Part shown: piece after piece, positions 47,695 to 60,050 of the stretch
How the letters are laid out: every line of letters begins with the position of its first letter
Position numbering within the stretch: the first letter of the stretch is position 1
Assembly: GCF_023065955.2 (NCBI RefSeq)
Contig: NW_026622986.1
Location: 20,795,848-20,859,847, forward strand
From: Ursus arctos
Taxonomy: Eukaryota; Chordata; Mammalia; Carnivora; Ursidae
Direction: 5' to 3'
Length of the DNA: 64,000 nt
Translations under genes and position numbers: made by a program
Notes under the pieces: model-generated
The model's input: the letters and a program-made list of their open reading frames with translations, nothing else
Databases searched by the model: none
What the model was told of the DNA's origin: nothing

Positions 47695-47829
47695 CAGGGG
47701 GAGGGGCAGAAGGAGAAGCAGACCTCCTGCTGAGCAGGGAGCCTCAGGCAGGGCTTGATCCCATGACCCTGAGATCATGACCTGAGCCATAGGCAGAGCG
47801 TAACCAACTGAGCTACCCCGGCTTCCCTG
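47594..47829 (-). mobile_element. Carnivore SINE with internal CG/CA expansion
   Basis: The SINE runs on plus from a T run to 'actgagctaccccggcttcc'. Its CT-rich middle has become a CG/CA alternating tract at 47639-47692. Flanks 'caatctccatct' (47581) and 'caatctctgtct' (47831) are a diverged target duplication. Confidence 0.88.
47639..47692. repeat. Alternating CG/CA tract
   Basis: Purine-pyrimidine alternation holds over 54 bases with one break at 47655-47656, first in CG-rich form and then as (CA)n. It sits inside a SINE body. Confidence 0.92.
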
Positions 47830-48383
47830 ACAATCTCTGTCTCTTAAAGGGTATATTTAGACCAATGACATTCAGAGTGATTATTGATAAAGTTGGATTC
47901 ATATCTATTGTATGTATTACTGTTTTGTTTGTTGCTATTTTTGTCTTTCACTCTTTTTCTGCCTTTTATGGTATTAATTGAACATTTTATAGGACTCCAT
48001 TTTGTCTCCTTTCTCAGCGTCTCTATTATACTTCCTTTTTTAAACTTCTTTTAGTGACTTCCCTAGAGTTTGCAGCTAATCCAAGTACAGTTTCAAATAA
48101 TGCTATACCACTTAACACGAAAGTATCTTAAAATTTAAAAAAATTACTAATTCCTTCCTCCCATCGCTTGTAACATTGCTGTCATTTATTTTACTTACAT
48201 ATAATTGTATAAAGCACATATGTATATGCTATATACATAAGCATACATAAATGAATACATTGTTGCTATTATTACTTTAACAAACTGTTACTTCTTAGGT
48301 CATTTAGAAATTTTTAAATAATTTTTATTTACCTTCATCAATTCATTTTCTGATGCTCTTCCTTTCTTTATGTATCTCAGTTT

Positions 48384-48602
48384 TTTTTTTAAAGAGAAAA
48401 AGAGTCTTTTTTTTTTTTAAGATTTTATTTATTTGACAGAGAGAGAGACAGCCAGCGAGAGAGGGAACACAAGCAGGGGGAGTGGGAGAGGAAGAAGCAG
48501 GCTCCCAGCAGAGGAGCTGGATGTGGGGCTCGATCCCAGGACTTTGGGATCACGCCCTGAGCTGAAGGCAGACACTTAACAACTGAGCCACCCAAGCACC
48601 TC
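48384..48602 (-). mobile_element. Carnivore SINE, young type
   Basis: The plus strand carries 'gacagccagcgagagaggga' and ends 'actgagccacccaagcacc'. A 13-base target duplication (tgtatctcagttt) lies at 48371-48383 and 48603-48615. Confidence 0.94.
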
Positions 48603-49498
48603 TGTATCTCAGTTTCTGACCCATTTTTTTTTTTTACCTTCTAAGAACTTCTTTAAACATTTCTTGCAAGACAGGTCGACTGGCAACAGATTTCCTCAAC
48701 TTTTGTAAGTCTAGGAAAGTCTATGTTTCTCCTCACCTTTGAAGAATAATTTCACAGGGTACAGAATTCTAAGTTGGTAGTTTTTTCTCTTAACCCTTTA
48801 AATATTTCACTGCTCTCTCTTCTTGCTTGCATGGTTTCTGAGAAGGTAGATGTTAGAGGTAAGGTGTTTTTTTCCTCTGGCTTCTTTCACAATATTTTGT
48901 CTTTGACTTTTTGTGATTTGAAAATGATATGCTGAGGTGTAATTCTTTGCCATTTATCCTGTTTGGTGTTTTTTGAGTTTTCTGGATCTGTGGGTTTGGT
49001 GTCTCACATTAATTTGGGGAAATTCTTAGTCATTATTTTTTCAAATATTTCCTTAGTTCCTTTCTCTCTTTCTTCTGTTTTAATACTCTATTACTCATAA
49101 CTTATACCTTCTGCAGCTGTCCCGCAGTTCTTGTGTGCTCTGTTCCATTTTTTTCAGGCTTTGTTTTGTTTTCAAAGATTCTATTGCTATATCCTTTAAT
49201 GCAGAGATTCCTTCCTTAGCTATATCCAGTCTACTAATAAGTCCACCCAATGCAGTTTTCATTTCTGTTACACTGTTTTTTATGTCTAGAATTTCTTTTT
49301 TGGTTTTTCTTGGGATTTCCATTTCTCTGGTTATACTGCCCATCTGTACTTGCATGCTGTCTACTCTATCCATTTGAGCCCCTATTATATTAACCCTAGT
49401 TGTCTTAAATTCACGGTCTGATGATTCCAACATCCCTGACATGTCTGGTTTTGATGCTTGTTCTAGCTCTTCAAGTCATATATATTTATGAAAAAAAA

Positions 49499-49514
49499 TA
49501 TATATATATATATA

Positions 49515-49550
<36 letters not shown>
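49499..49550. repeat. Compound (TA)n(GT)n microsatellite
   Basis: TA units change into about 14 GT units inside the minus-strand L1. Confidence 0.92.
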
Positions 49551-51695
49551 TTTACCTTTTGGTATGCCTTGTAATTTTTTCTTGATAGCTGGACATAGTA
49601 TACCAGGTAAAAGGAACTTCTGTAAATAAGTGTTTAGTAATGTAGTGGTGAAATATGTGTGTGGGGGGGAGGGGGAAGCATTTTATAATTTATGACCAGG
49701 TCTCAATCTTTAGGGAGTCTATGCCTCCAGACTGTGAAATTCACAAGAGTTTCCCTATTTTGTTTTGTTTTTTTTCCCCTTATCCTTAGGTCAACAAGAT
49801 AGCTAGAGTGGGCTGGAATTGGGTCTTTCCCTTCCCTCAGGTCAGATAGGCTCTGATGATTATCCCAGCATATTAGGCTCTGGAGAGCTAGTTTTCCCTG
49901 AGGGCAGGCTTTATTAAGAAGAACAGAGTGTTCTGGCTTATTTCAAAAAGGTTCCTTTTACCCTCCCTCTGGTGGAAGCATGAGGGAATTTTTCTCCAAT
50001 ATTTGCTATGAAAATTTGGTCAAGCTCCTGGAGGTTAATCTCACAATGGGGAGCCCCTATGACTGGGTCCCTCTGGAGTTTTTAACTCAGTTATATACAC
50101 AGAGCCTCCAACAATTCATCAGTTACAGTTGAGATTTTCTTACCTGGGTGCTGGTGAGTATCTCCTTCAGGAAGCTGTGACTCCCTGTCTGTCTCTCCAA
50201 TCTTGGAAAAATCCCTGATGTTCTTCTTACTTGTTGCAGGTAAAACCCTTCGTTTTCCTATTCTTTGGCTTGGTTGTATCTTTTGGCTCAACACTCACCA
50301 AGAGGGAAACCCACTTTGGAGTAGGTTTCTTTTTGTCAAGGGCACTGCATAAGGATGTGCAGGTTGTTCACTGCTAAACCTAAAGGGTTCCCTTCCCATT
50401 GGCTACCACAATCATACATGCCAGTCCTGAAAAACACATGGAGCAGCATGATTTAGAGTTCATGAATTAATGCCTCTTTGTGAGACAATGAAACACCTTC
50501 CCAATGTAGGTACGGCAGGGCGGCTCCCCACTAGTGTGCCTCCAATAGTTGTAGCTGGACCTTGCAACCAGCTGCACCAGGGGCTAGCTTCATATACAAG
50601 CATGCCCATTTGAGCCACAGTTGGTCTCTTAATCAACCACACTGGGGCCAGGCTTGCCCACCAGTCACAGCACAGCCATAACAAGAGGGCACATGCAGAC
50701 CACACAGTGGGTACCTCTGGAGCACTTAGTTCTGGTGACTGGGAGGATTGTACTTCTGAGTCTCACAGGACATCTGCATAAGGCCACTTCTTCAAGGCCA
50801 GGAGATGAAGCTGATCTATCTAATACATAGAAACCAACAGAAAGAGTCAGGCAAAATGAGGAAATAGAGGAATTTGTTAAAAAAAAAAAAAGACAAAACC
50901 ACAGAAAAAGTACTGAATGAAATGAAGATAAGCAATCTACCTGATAAAGAGTTGGAGGTAATGGTCATAAACATGGTCATTAAACTAGGGAGAGAATGAA
51001 TGAACACAGTGAAAACTTCAATAAAGAGATAAAAAAAAATATAAAAAGGAACCAATCAAAGCTGAAGAATGAAATAACTGAAATGAAAAATACACTAAGG
51101 GGAATCAACATCAGATCATAGGATGCAGAAGAACAGAACAGTAATCCGGAAGACAGGGTAGTTGAAATCATCCAAAGTGAACAGCAAAAAGAAAATTAGA
51201 AAATGAGGATTGTTTAAGTAACCTCTGGAACAACATCAACCATACTAATATTTTTTTTTTTATTATAGGGATTCCAGAAATAGAAGAGAGAGAAAAAGAG
51301 CAGAAAACTCATTTGAAGAAATAATAGCTGAAAACTTCCCAAATCTGGGAAAGGAAACAGACATCCAAGTCCATAAAGCACAGAGTCCCAGACAAGATGA
51401 ACCCAAAGAAGTTCACACCAAGTCACATAATAATTAAAATATCAAAAGTTAAGGATGGAGGACTCTTAAAAGCAGCAAGAGAAAAACATCTTGTCATGTA
51501 CAATGGAACCCCTCTAAGACTATCAGCTGATATTTCAGCAGAAACTTTACAGTCCAAAAGGGACTGGCATGATATAGTCAAAGTGCTGAAAGGGAAAAAA
51601 AAAAAACCTACAACCAAAAATACTCTACCCAGTAAGGTTATCATTCAGAGCTGAAAGACAGATAAAGAGCTTTCCAAAGAAAAAAGTTAAATTTT

Positions 51696-51894
51696 TTTTT
51701 TTTTTTTTTTTAGATTTTATTTATTTATGTGACAGAGACACAGCCAGCGAGAGAGGGAACACAGCAGGGGGAGTGGGAGAGGAAGAAGCAGGCTCCCAGC
51801 AGAGGAGCCTGATGTGGGGCTCGATCCTGGAACACCGGGATCACGCCCTGAGCCGAAGGCAGACGCTTTAACGACTGCGCTACCCAGGCGCCCC
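51696..51894 (-). mobile_element. Carnivore SINE, young type
   Basis: The plus strand carries 'cagccagcgagagagggaac' and ends 'gctacccaggcgcccc'. A perfect 18-base target duplication (agaaaaaagttaaatttt) lies at 51678-51695 and 51895-51912. It is inserted in the ORF1-ORF2 region of the host L1. Confidence 0.96.
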
Positions 51895-52538
51895 AGAAAA
51901 AAGTTAAATTTTATCACCACTAAACTGGCCTCTCAAGAAATGTTAAAAGAAATTCTTTAGGTGGAAAAGAAAAGGCCATAACTAGAAGAAAATTATGAAA
52001 GGAAAAATCTTACTGGTAAAAGCAAACACACAGTTCAGGTAGTGGATAAACCACTTACAAAGTTGGTACGAATGTTAAAAAACCATAAGTAGCAAAATCA
52101 ACTATGTTTATAATAATTAGTTAAGGGATACACAAAATAAAAAGATGTAAAATACGGCAACAAATAAAACATTGGGGAAGGCGTAAAAATGCTGTTCTTT
52201 TAGAACACGTTCAAACTTAAGTGTCCATCAACTTAAAGAGACTGGTATATACAAAGGGTGCTAAATATAAATCTCATAGTAACAACAAACCAAAACCCTA
52301 CAACAAATACCCAAAAAATAAAAAGAAAGAATGTCAAACATAACACTATAGAAAATCATCGAAACAAAGAGAAAAGATTAAGAAGGAACAGAGAATGACT
52401 ACAAAAACAACCAGAAACAATTTTGAAAATGGCAATAAGTACATACATATCAATAATTACTTTAAAGGTAAATGGACTAAGTATTCCAATCAAAAGACAC
52501 AGGGTGACTGGAAAACAAACAAACAAACAAAAAAGACC

Positions 52539-52664
52539 AGGGCTCCTGAGTGGCTCAGTCAGTTAAGCTGTCTGACTCTTGATCTCAGCTCAGGTCTTGA
52601 TCTCAGGGCTGTAAGTTCAAGCCCCACATTGGACTCCATGCTGGGCATGAAGACCACTTAAAAA
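52539..52664 (+). mobile_element. Carnivore SINE, short type
   Basis: The head is 'ggctcctgagtggctcagtc' and the copy ends after 'catgctgggcatgaagacca'. CAAA repeats flank it on both sides, so the target duplication is blurred. Confidence 0.88.
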
Positions 52665-55192
52665 CAAACAAACAAACAAGACCCATCAATATACTGTCTA
52701 CAAGAGACTCATTTCAGACTGACAGACACATACAGACTGAAAATGAAGGGATAGAAAAAGATATTCCATGCAATGCATGGAAATGAAATGAAATGAAACC
52801 AAAAGGAAGCTGGGGTAGCAATACTTACATCAGACAAAATAGACTTTAAAACAAAGAGCGTATCAAGAGACAAAGATAGGCATTTACATAATGATAAAGG
52901 GATCAGCCCAACAAGGATATATAACACTTGTAAATATGTATACTCTCTAGTAGGAGCACCAAAATATATAAAAGCAAATGGTACTAGATCAAAGGGAGAC
53001 AGTAATACAATAGTAAAAAAATTTAACACCCCACTTACATCAATGAATAGTTCAACCAGACAAAAAAAAAAAAAAAAATTAAGAAAACAGTGACCTTAAA
53101 TGACATATTAGGCCAGATGTACTTACCAGATATATACAGAACATTCCATTGAAAAACATCAGAATACACATTCTCTTTAGGTACACATGGAACATTCTCC
53201 AGGACAGATCACATATTAGGCCAAAACACAAGTCTCAACACATTTAAAAAGCTTATAATCAGATCAGCATCTTTTGTGACCACAATGGTATGGAACTAGT
53301 AATCAATTACAAGAAAAAAAAACTAGCAAAACACAAACACCTGGAGGCTAAACGACATGCTACTAAACAACCAATGGGTCAATTAAGAAGTCAAGAAGGA
53401 AATTTAAAAAATACCTTGAAACAAATGAAAATGAAAATAAAATGCACCAAAATCTATGGGATACAGCAAAAACAGTTCTAAGAGGGAAGTTTATAGTAAT
53501 ATGGGCTACCTGAAAAATCTCAAACAATCTAACCTTACACTTCTAAAGGAAATGGAAAAAGAACAAACAAAGCCAAAGCTAGCAGAAAGGAGGAAATAAT
53601 AAAGAGGAACAATAAATGGAACAGAGACTAAATAACAATAGAAAAGATCAATGAAACTAAGAGCTGGTTCTTTGAAAAGATAAATAAAATTGATAAACAT
53701 TCAGCCAGGTTCATAAAGAAAAAAAAAGAGGACTCAAATCAGAAAGAGAAGTTACAAGAGACACCACAGAAATATAAAAGATTATAAGAGAAAAACATGA
53801 GCAATGAGTTACAACAAATTGGACAACACAAAGAAAATGGATAAGTTCCTAGAATTATATAATCTTCCAAGACTGAATCAAAAGGAAATAGAAAATTCGA
53901 AGCAGACTGAGTACTAATAAGGAAATTGAATTAATAATTTTAAAAACTTCCAAAAAACCAAAATCCAGGACCAGATGGCTTCATAAGTGAATTCTATTGA
54001 ACATTAAAAGAGGAATTAACATTTATCTTCCTGAAACTGCTCCAAAATATTGAAGAGAAGGAATATTCCAAATTCAGGAGTCCAGCATTACCCTGATATC
54101 AAAACTAGACAAAAATACTACAAAAAAAGTTACAGGCCAAATATTCCTAATGAATGTGGATGCAAATATCCTCAACAAAATATTAGCACCCTGAATTCAA
54201 CAATAAATTAAAAGGATCTTATACCATGATCAGGTGGGATTTTCCCCAAGATACAAGGATGGCTCAATATTTGCAAGTTAATCAACATGATACATCATAT
54301 TAACAAAATGAAAATAAAAATCCTATCGTCATCTCAATAAATGCAGAAAAAGCATTTGACAAAATTCAACATCCATTTATGAGTAAAAACTCTCAACAAA
54401 ATGGGTATAGGGAGAACATATCCCAACATAATAAAGGCCATATATGACAAACCCACAGCTAACATCATACTCTATAGTGAAACATTGCAAGCTTATCCTC
54501 TAAGATCAGGAATAAGACAAGGAGGCTCACTTTTAGAACTTGTATTCAACATAGCACTAGCCACAGCAATAAGACAAGAGAAAGAAATAAAGGGCATCAA
54601 AACTAGTAAGAAGTATAACTGTCACTATTTGCAGATGACATAATTATATATACATAGAAAATGCTAAAGACTCTACCAAAAAATTGCTAGAACTAATAAA
54701 TGAATTCAGTAAAGTTGCAAGATACAAAATTAATATACACAGATTTGTTGCATTTCTGTACACTACTAACAAATTATCAGAAAGAGAAATTAAGAAAACA
54801 TTCCCATTTACAATTGCGCTGAAAAGAATAAAATAAGGAATACATATTTTTAAATACCTATTTAACCAAGGAAGTGAAAGACTTTTACTCTGAAAACTAT
54901 AAGATGTTGATGAAAGTAATTGAACTTGACACAAATAAATGAAAGATATGTCATGCTTATGAATTGGAACAAGTAATACTTTTAAGATATTCATACTACC
55001 ATAGGATCAATGTAATCCTATCAAAATATCAATGGGATTTTTCACAGAAATAGAAAAAACAGTCCCAAAATTTGTGTGGAAACAAAAAGGGCCTGAATAA
55101 CCAAAGCAACCATGAAAAAAAACAAAGCTGGAGGCCATTATGCTACTTGACTTTAAAGTATATTACAAAGCTCTAATAATCAAAACAGCATG

Positions 55193-55194
<2 letters not shown>

Positions 55195-55232
<38 letters not shown>
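55195..55232. repeat. (CA)n microsatellite
   Basis: About 19 uninterrupted CA units within ORF2 remnant of the plus-strand L1. Confidence 0.95.
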
Positions 55233-55233
<1 letters not shown>

Positions 55234-57554
55234 AGACACACAAATCAATAGAATGAAATAGAGAGCCCAGGAAAAATCCCCACAATTATATGGTCAATTA
55301 ATCTATGACAAAGGAGGCCAGAATATATGATGAGGAAAAATTCTCTTCAATAAATGATGTTGGGAAAACTGGACAGCTACATGGAAAAGAATGAAACTGG
55401 ACCACTTTTTCAACCCATATACAAAAATAAAGTCAAAATGAATTAAAGACATAAATTTAAGACCAGAAACCATAAAATTCCTTATGTCCTCTTGGACATA
55501 AGTCTTAGCAATTTTTTTTGGACCTATATTCCCAGACAAGGGCAATAGAAGCAAAAATAAACAAATGGGACCACACCAAATGAAAAAGCTTTTGCGCAAA
55601 GCCATCAGCAAAATGAAAAGGCAACTTACTGAATAGGAGAATATATTTGCCAATGATATATCCGATAAGGGGTTAATATCCAAAATATATAAAGAACTAA
55701 CACAACTCAACACCATAAAAATAAACAATTTAATTAAAAAATGGGCAGAGGAGGGAGGTGAAGAGGCATGTTCCAAAGAAGACATACAGATGGCCAACAG
55801 ACACACGGAAAGATGCTCAACATCACTAATAACCAGGGAAATGTAAATCAAAACTACAGTATCACCTCACACCAATCAGAATGGCTAATATCCAAAGGAC
55901 AAGAAATAACGTGTTGGTAAGAACGTGGAGAAATGGGAACCTACATCTCTTGGTGGGAATGTATGTAACATTGTGCAGCCATTATGGAAAACAGTATGGA
56001 GGTTCCTCAAAAAATTAAAAATAGGACTACCATACAATCCAGCAATTCTACCTCTGGTATTTGTCAGAAGAAAATGAAAACACTGATTCAAAAAGATATG
56101 TGCACCCCTATGTTCACTGCAGCACTGTTCACAATAACCAAGATAAACAGAGGCAGCCTAAGTGTCCATCAACATATGAGTAAATTAAAAAATGTGATAT
56201 ATACACAATGGGATATTACTCAGCTGTAAAAAGAATGAAATCTTGCCATCTGCAACAACATGGATAGTTCTTGATGGTATTATGCTAAGTGAAACAAGTC
56301 AGACAGAGAAGGACAAATACCATATGATTTCATTTATATGTGGAATCTAAAAAACAAAACAAATGAACAAACAAAACGAAACAGAAACAGACTCTTAGGT
56401 ACAAAGAACAAACTGGTAATTGCCAGAGGGGAAGGGTGTGGGTGGATGGGTGAAATAGGTGAAGAGGATTAAGAGGTACAAATTTCCAGTTATAAAATAA
56501 ATAAGTCATGGGGATATAAAGTACAGCATAGGGAATGTAGTCAATAATATTGTAAGTACTATGTATGGTGAGAGATGGTAACTAGACTCATTACAGTGAT
56601 CATTCTGTAATGTATGTAAATATCAAATTACTATGTTATACACCTAAAATTAATATTGTATGTCAGCTGTTCTTCAGTTTAAAAAATTTTTAATTAAACA
56701 AAATACTGAAAAGCACTGAAGTGAAAAAAAAAAACCCCATAGACTTGAACTTTATAAACATGTGTATACTCTTGAAATAAAATGTTAAATTAAATTAGTT
56801 ACCCAATAATTTTCCTCCTACGTGTACATGACTATATTATTTGTATAAAGTGTGACTTCCCAATATGTTATTATTCAAATATTAGACACAAAATGCATTC
56901 TAAACACAAATAAGTAATACTTAAGAGTTTGAGCACTGCTCACTCTATAAATTCCAATATAAAGATAAATATAAATATATGTAAAAATATTTTCATACTT
57001 AAGAATATTACAAATCAACTACTTCACCATAGGTTTTCCTTAATTAAAAGAGATTATCATAGCATAATTTGGAAGAAATGATTTGAATTCTCATTTTTTA
57101 AGAGTTTACAAGTACTATAAGTTCCTGTTGGATTAACAGATGAGGTGAGAGATGCATTGTTAAACAAGATTAAGGATTTAAACATTAATGGGGAACTCAA
57201 AAAAGTAAATTAATAATGAAAGTCTTCACAGAGTGCTATAATTAGGGTCTATGAAAACTCAGGAGGGATGGTCAAATGCCTGATGAATCAATAGTCACAA
57301 CTTTAATCTGTATATTTGCTTATTTTGAACCTAATACTACTTGATGAAAAATTATAATCTGAGATAATCTTAAGATTTTACATATTATTTTTCACAGATG
57401 CACGGGTAAAATTTTTATTCCCAGACAGTAAGCAGGGATGCAGCAAAGAATAAGACAAGAAAATTAGAACAATGCATTTAGCTACTTGTTTCTCTGAGAT
57501 TTGGTACATTTGAAGTATTTATAATTTATCTGGTTATTATTGTTTGACAGACAA

Positions 57555-57725
57555 AGTCATGAGAGCATTTCCTATCTCGTGTAATCCTCTCAACTCTCTT
57601 AAAGTACAATTCTAACCTATTAAGTCACTGTTATTAGTCTCCTGTTTGAGATGTGGAAACTAGGGCTTATCGTGGTCAAAGAACTTGCTCCAAGCCATAA
57701 AGCCAGAAGCTAAGCTTTTAATAAC
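57555..57725 (-). mobile_element. MIR fossil
   Basis: 'gtgtaatcctctcaactctc', 'gagatgtggaaactagggct' and 'gccataaagccagaagctaa' follow the reverse complement of MIR. It is diverged. Confidence 0.5.
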
Positions 57726-58851
57726 TGTGAATAGATCTTTTCTTACATTGTGAGGAAAAACCATAAAGCATAGGGGGCCAGTGAGACTGGGGAATTTGGT
57801 GGAAAGTAGGGGTGGCATGCAAGTGCAGTTATCCATCCTTAAGCTATTTGTTGCCACAGATCATTGAAAAGACTCGCTAGTTTAACACATTACTCTGTAG
57901 GCATACGCCTCTCAAATTTCTCTAGCAGCTGAATATCCAAGAGCATCCCAATATGGTGAAAGCAAATTCGGTAATTATGTAACTAATCACTTAACATCAA
58001 GATATTCATTATATATTATCAGATAAAACACCAATGCATTTGCTGTTATATTCATAAGCTGAACTTCTAATTCTAAACGGGACTTGGGACTGCTTTTAGG
58101 ATGGCCTGAAATTCCACAAAATATTCTTTGAAATTCACATCTTCAATGTATGGTTTCTTCCTATTATAAAACTTTCCCTAGGTATTACTGATGTACCCAG
58201 ACTTCATTATGTTAAACAGTATTTGTATTAGTACTTCAGTACTAGCAAAAGAGTTGTGCCTTAAACTGAACCAAACATCTGTTAAACTAAATTGCTGTTT
58301 ATGCTATAATCAGCCAATTACATAAAAGTCACTTGCCATAGTGGATTAAAGAACATAATACCATGTTTGAAGAAGACCCTAAAACTACAATTCAAATTGT
58401 TAAAAACTATAATCTAAAAATTATTCAAGAATTTCAGGTATATTTTCTAAAAAATAGTTCTATCTAATTAATTCTTACAATGTTCTTTAATTTATATAAA
58501 TGATAAGAATCTCATTCTTGGGCTGATTTAGTGGGAAAACATGTTTTAATTTTTTTAAAGCTTTAACAGTGAGTGTTCTGAGGAAAAGTATGGTATACAT
58601 AACTAACTAAAATGACTAACATTTTCTAGAGATCCAGGGGAGTTAACGTAAGAATAAAACTTTGCTTAAATTTACCATCATTTCAGTACATTTTTAAAAA
58701 AGTGATCCACTACAGTTATTAAAAATAGTGTAGTCTCTACAATGTATTCCTCATTTCTTTATATAGTACAAAAACTTAAGCCCAGAAAAAAAAAAATTAC
58801 AAATGTGCACACCTGCATAATGAAGAGGTTTGACTATATTACATTTTCTCT

Positions 58852-59435
58852 TTAAAATGAAGACGTTTCAAAGATAGAGAAAGCCCTGAATTTGGTTAAG
58901 AGATTGAAGTACACATAAGACAGAGTCACCAGTATGTTTTTACAAAGGCCCAATACGGGTGTGATAGTTCCCAGGGCAATGATTAAACTTATTCTAACAA
59001 AAATAAAGGGTAAATCCTGGAGAAGGATGCCCAGGGAATTCAGAAGAGGGTTCTGAGGAGTTAATATAATTCGAAGGAGAGAAATAAAACTGAATATGTA
59101 GACTGGGTACAGCCAGCCTGACTTATACACGGCAGACTGGCCAGCTACACGCACCATCTCTACGGTGTCGGACCACAGCAGAAAGCTCCACAGGAAGATC
59201 TGGGCACGATCGTCCTGCTGGGACATTGTTGCCAGGACTCCCGAGTGAAAGGAGGGCTCTTGGGGTCTCGCCATCACTGGATCGGGGTTCGGTGTCCTTG
59301 CTGCTGACGGCAGTGACAACTCGGTCCACCTGGCCGGATGGGGAGGTGAAGCATTTTCTTCATTTTGCTTCACTTGGTCCGTCACGGTTTTCATTTGCTG
59401 CAAAGTAGCTTTACGAATGTGCCTATCGTCGTTAC
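58852..59435 (-). CDS. TMEM236: TMEM236 terminal coding exon
   Basis: This is the last coding exon of TMEM236 (formerly FAM23), a poorly characterised multi-pass membrane protein. The acceptor is ATTGCAG on the minus strand, with exon start at 59435. Two bases complete a split codon, then 193 residues follow to a TAA stop at 58854-58852, roughly the C-terminal 55% of the 351-residue human protein. The first part ([17 protein letters not shown] and on) is polar and Pro/Ser-rich, probably a loop. The second part has hydrophobic segments beginning [42 protein letters not shown] and [13 protein letters not shown], consistent with four membrane-spanning or membrane-dipping stretches. [12 protein letters not shown] and [12 protein letters not shown] match the human protein as I remember it. 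No upstream exon was found between here and 64000. The neighbouring MRC1, same strand and downstream, gives the order known from human 10p12. Confidence 0.93.
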
Positions 59436-59724
59436 CTGCAATGAATTGATTTGAAGTTTAAAAATTGTTTAAATGTTCTGTAAATTAAAATTTCTTTTCA
59501 ATTTTATGTAAATTTAAATTTTAAAATTTAAAGGTAAAATTGTAAGTGTTCTCTTGACTGTTTTGACATCTGTTTTACACATGGAACTTCAGACAACAAG
59601 GGGAAGCATAATAACCAAAAAACAAACAAAAAACGCCAAAAACCAGAGGCAGAGAAGGTTCTTCATATTTTTTAATTTTTCTAGATATGGATCCCAAGTC
59701 ATTTCTACCATTTCACAGTACTAG

Positions 59725-59955
59725 CCATGACTGGTTAGTGAGCTAAGCACTTCACACATTATCTCATTTAATCCTCAGGGAAAAAGTTGACAGATGGGAA
59801 TTACTATCCCATTTTATAAAAAGAGAAACTGCAGGCCAAGAGGTGAAATGACACACCAATTCAAATACACAGTTAGTAATGGGCAGGGTTGGAATTTACA
59901 CCCAGATTTGTTTGGCCCCAATTGACAATCTCTTAACTTTATGGCTGCTGTTACC
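59725..59955 (-). mobile_element. MIR fossil, near full length
   Basis: 'ctcatttaatcctcagggaa', 'cccattttataaaaagagaa' and 'ggcagggttggaatttacac' follow the reverse complement of MIR over about 230 bases. Confidence 0.8.
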
Positions 59956-60050
59956 GTCTAGGGGCACTACATCATGTGCTAATTATAAAGCATACAAATA
60001 TCGTAAAATCAAATGACTCTAAAAGTCCAATGGTCCAATCCTGTCATTTT

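Larger units (their letters stand above)
44610..50340 (-). mobile_element. Old near full-length L1, minus strand, with nested insertions
   Basis: Read from right to left this follows the order of an L1: 5' region (to about 50340), ORF1-like part around 49100-48700, ORF2, and 3' end at 44610. It is split by two younger L1 3' fragments (45405-45628, 46085-46757) and two SINEs (47594-47829, 48384-48602). No open frame longer than about 115 codons survives. Outer borders are approximate. Confidence 0.8.
50400..56700 (+). mobile_element. Old near full-length L1, plus strand, degenerate
   Basis: The order is L1 5' region ('gcccaccagtcacagcacag', about 50660), an ORF1 remnant (51397-51654, with LKAAREKHLV and LSADISAETL, followed by a break in the poly-A codons), ORF2 including the reverse transcriptase part (54401-54643, with [16 protein letters not shown] and then a frameshift just before the catalytic Asp pair), and the 3' end ('tgttatacacctaaaattaa', near 56650). 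It is interrupted by SINEs at 51696-51894 and 52539-52664. It cannot encode a functional protein. Outer borders are approximate. Confidence 0.85.
38621..58851. other. Intergenic region between TMEM236 and MRC1
   Basis: This region lies downstream of the TMEM236 stop codon and upstream of the putative MRC1 promoter. From 40856 to 56700 it is nearly all L1 sequence with nested insertions. The stretches 38621-39235, 43316-44609 and 56701-57554 are unique, AT-rich in the last two, with no recognisable gene. The TMEM236 3'UTR must occupy the bases just left of 58852, but I could not fix a polyadenylation site; an ATTAAA-type signal on the minus strand near 58485 is one weak candidate. Confidence 0.75.

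Noticed and set aside
51397..51654. Open frame of 85 codons resembling L1 ORF1
   Set aside because: As a gene it is rejected: it is a broken ORF1 remnant within a degenerate L1 and is described there.
55303..55851. Open frame of 182 codons on the minus strand
   Set aside because: It is antisense to ORF2 of the plus-strand L1 at 50400-56700 and has no sequence resembling a protein family.
44610..56700. Possible endogenous retrovirus block between the genes
   Set aside because: No LTR pairs, primer-binding site or gag-pro-pol-env order; the sequence order is that of L1 with A-rich 3' ends.
58852..59403. Reading the TMEM236 segment as a complete small protein starting near 59403
   Set aside because: The first codon there is TTG and the frame continues upstream to a splice acceptor at 59436; the homology also continues, so this is a terminal exon.
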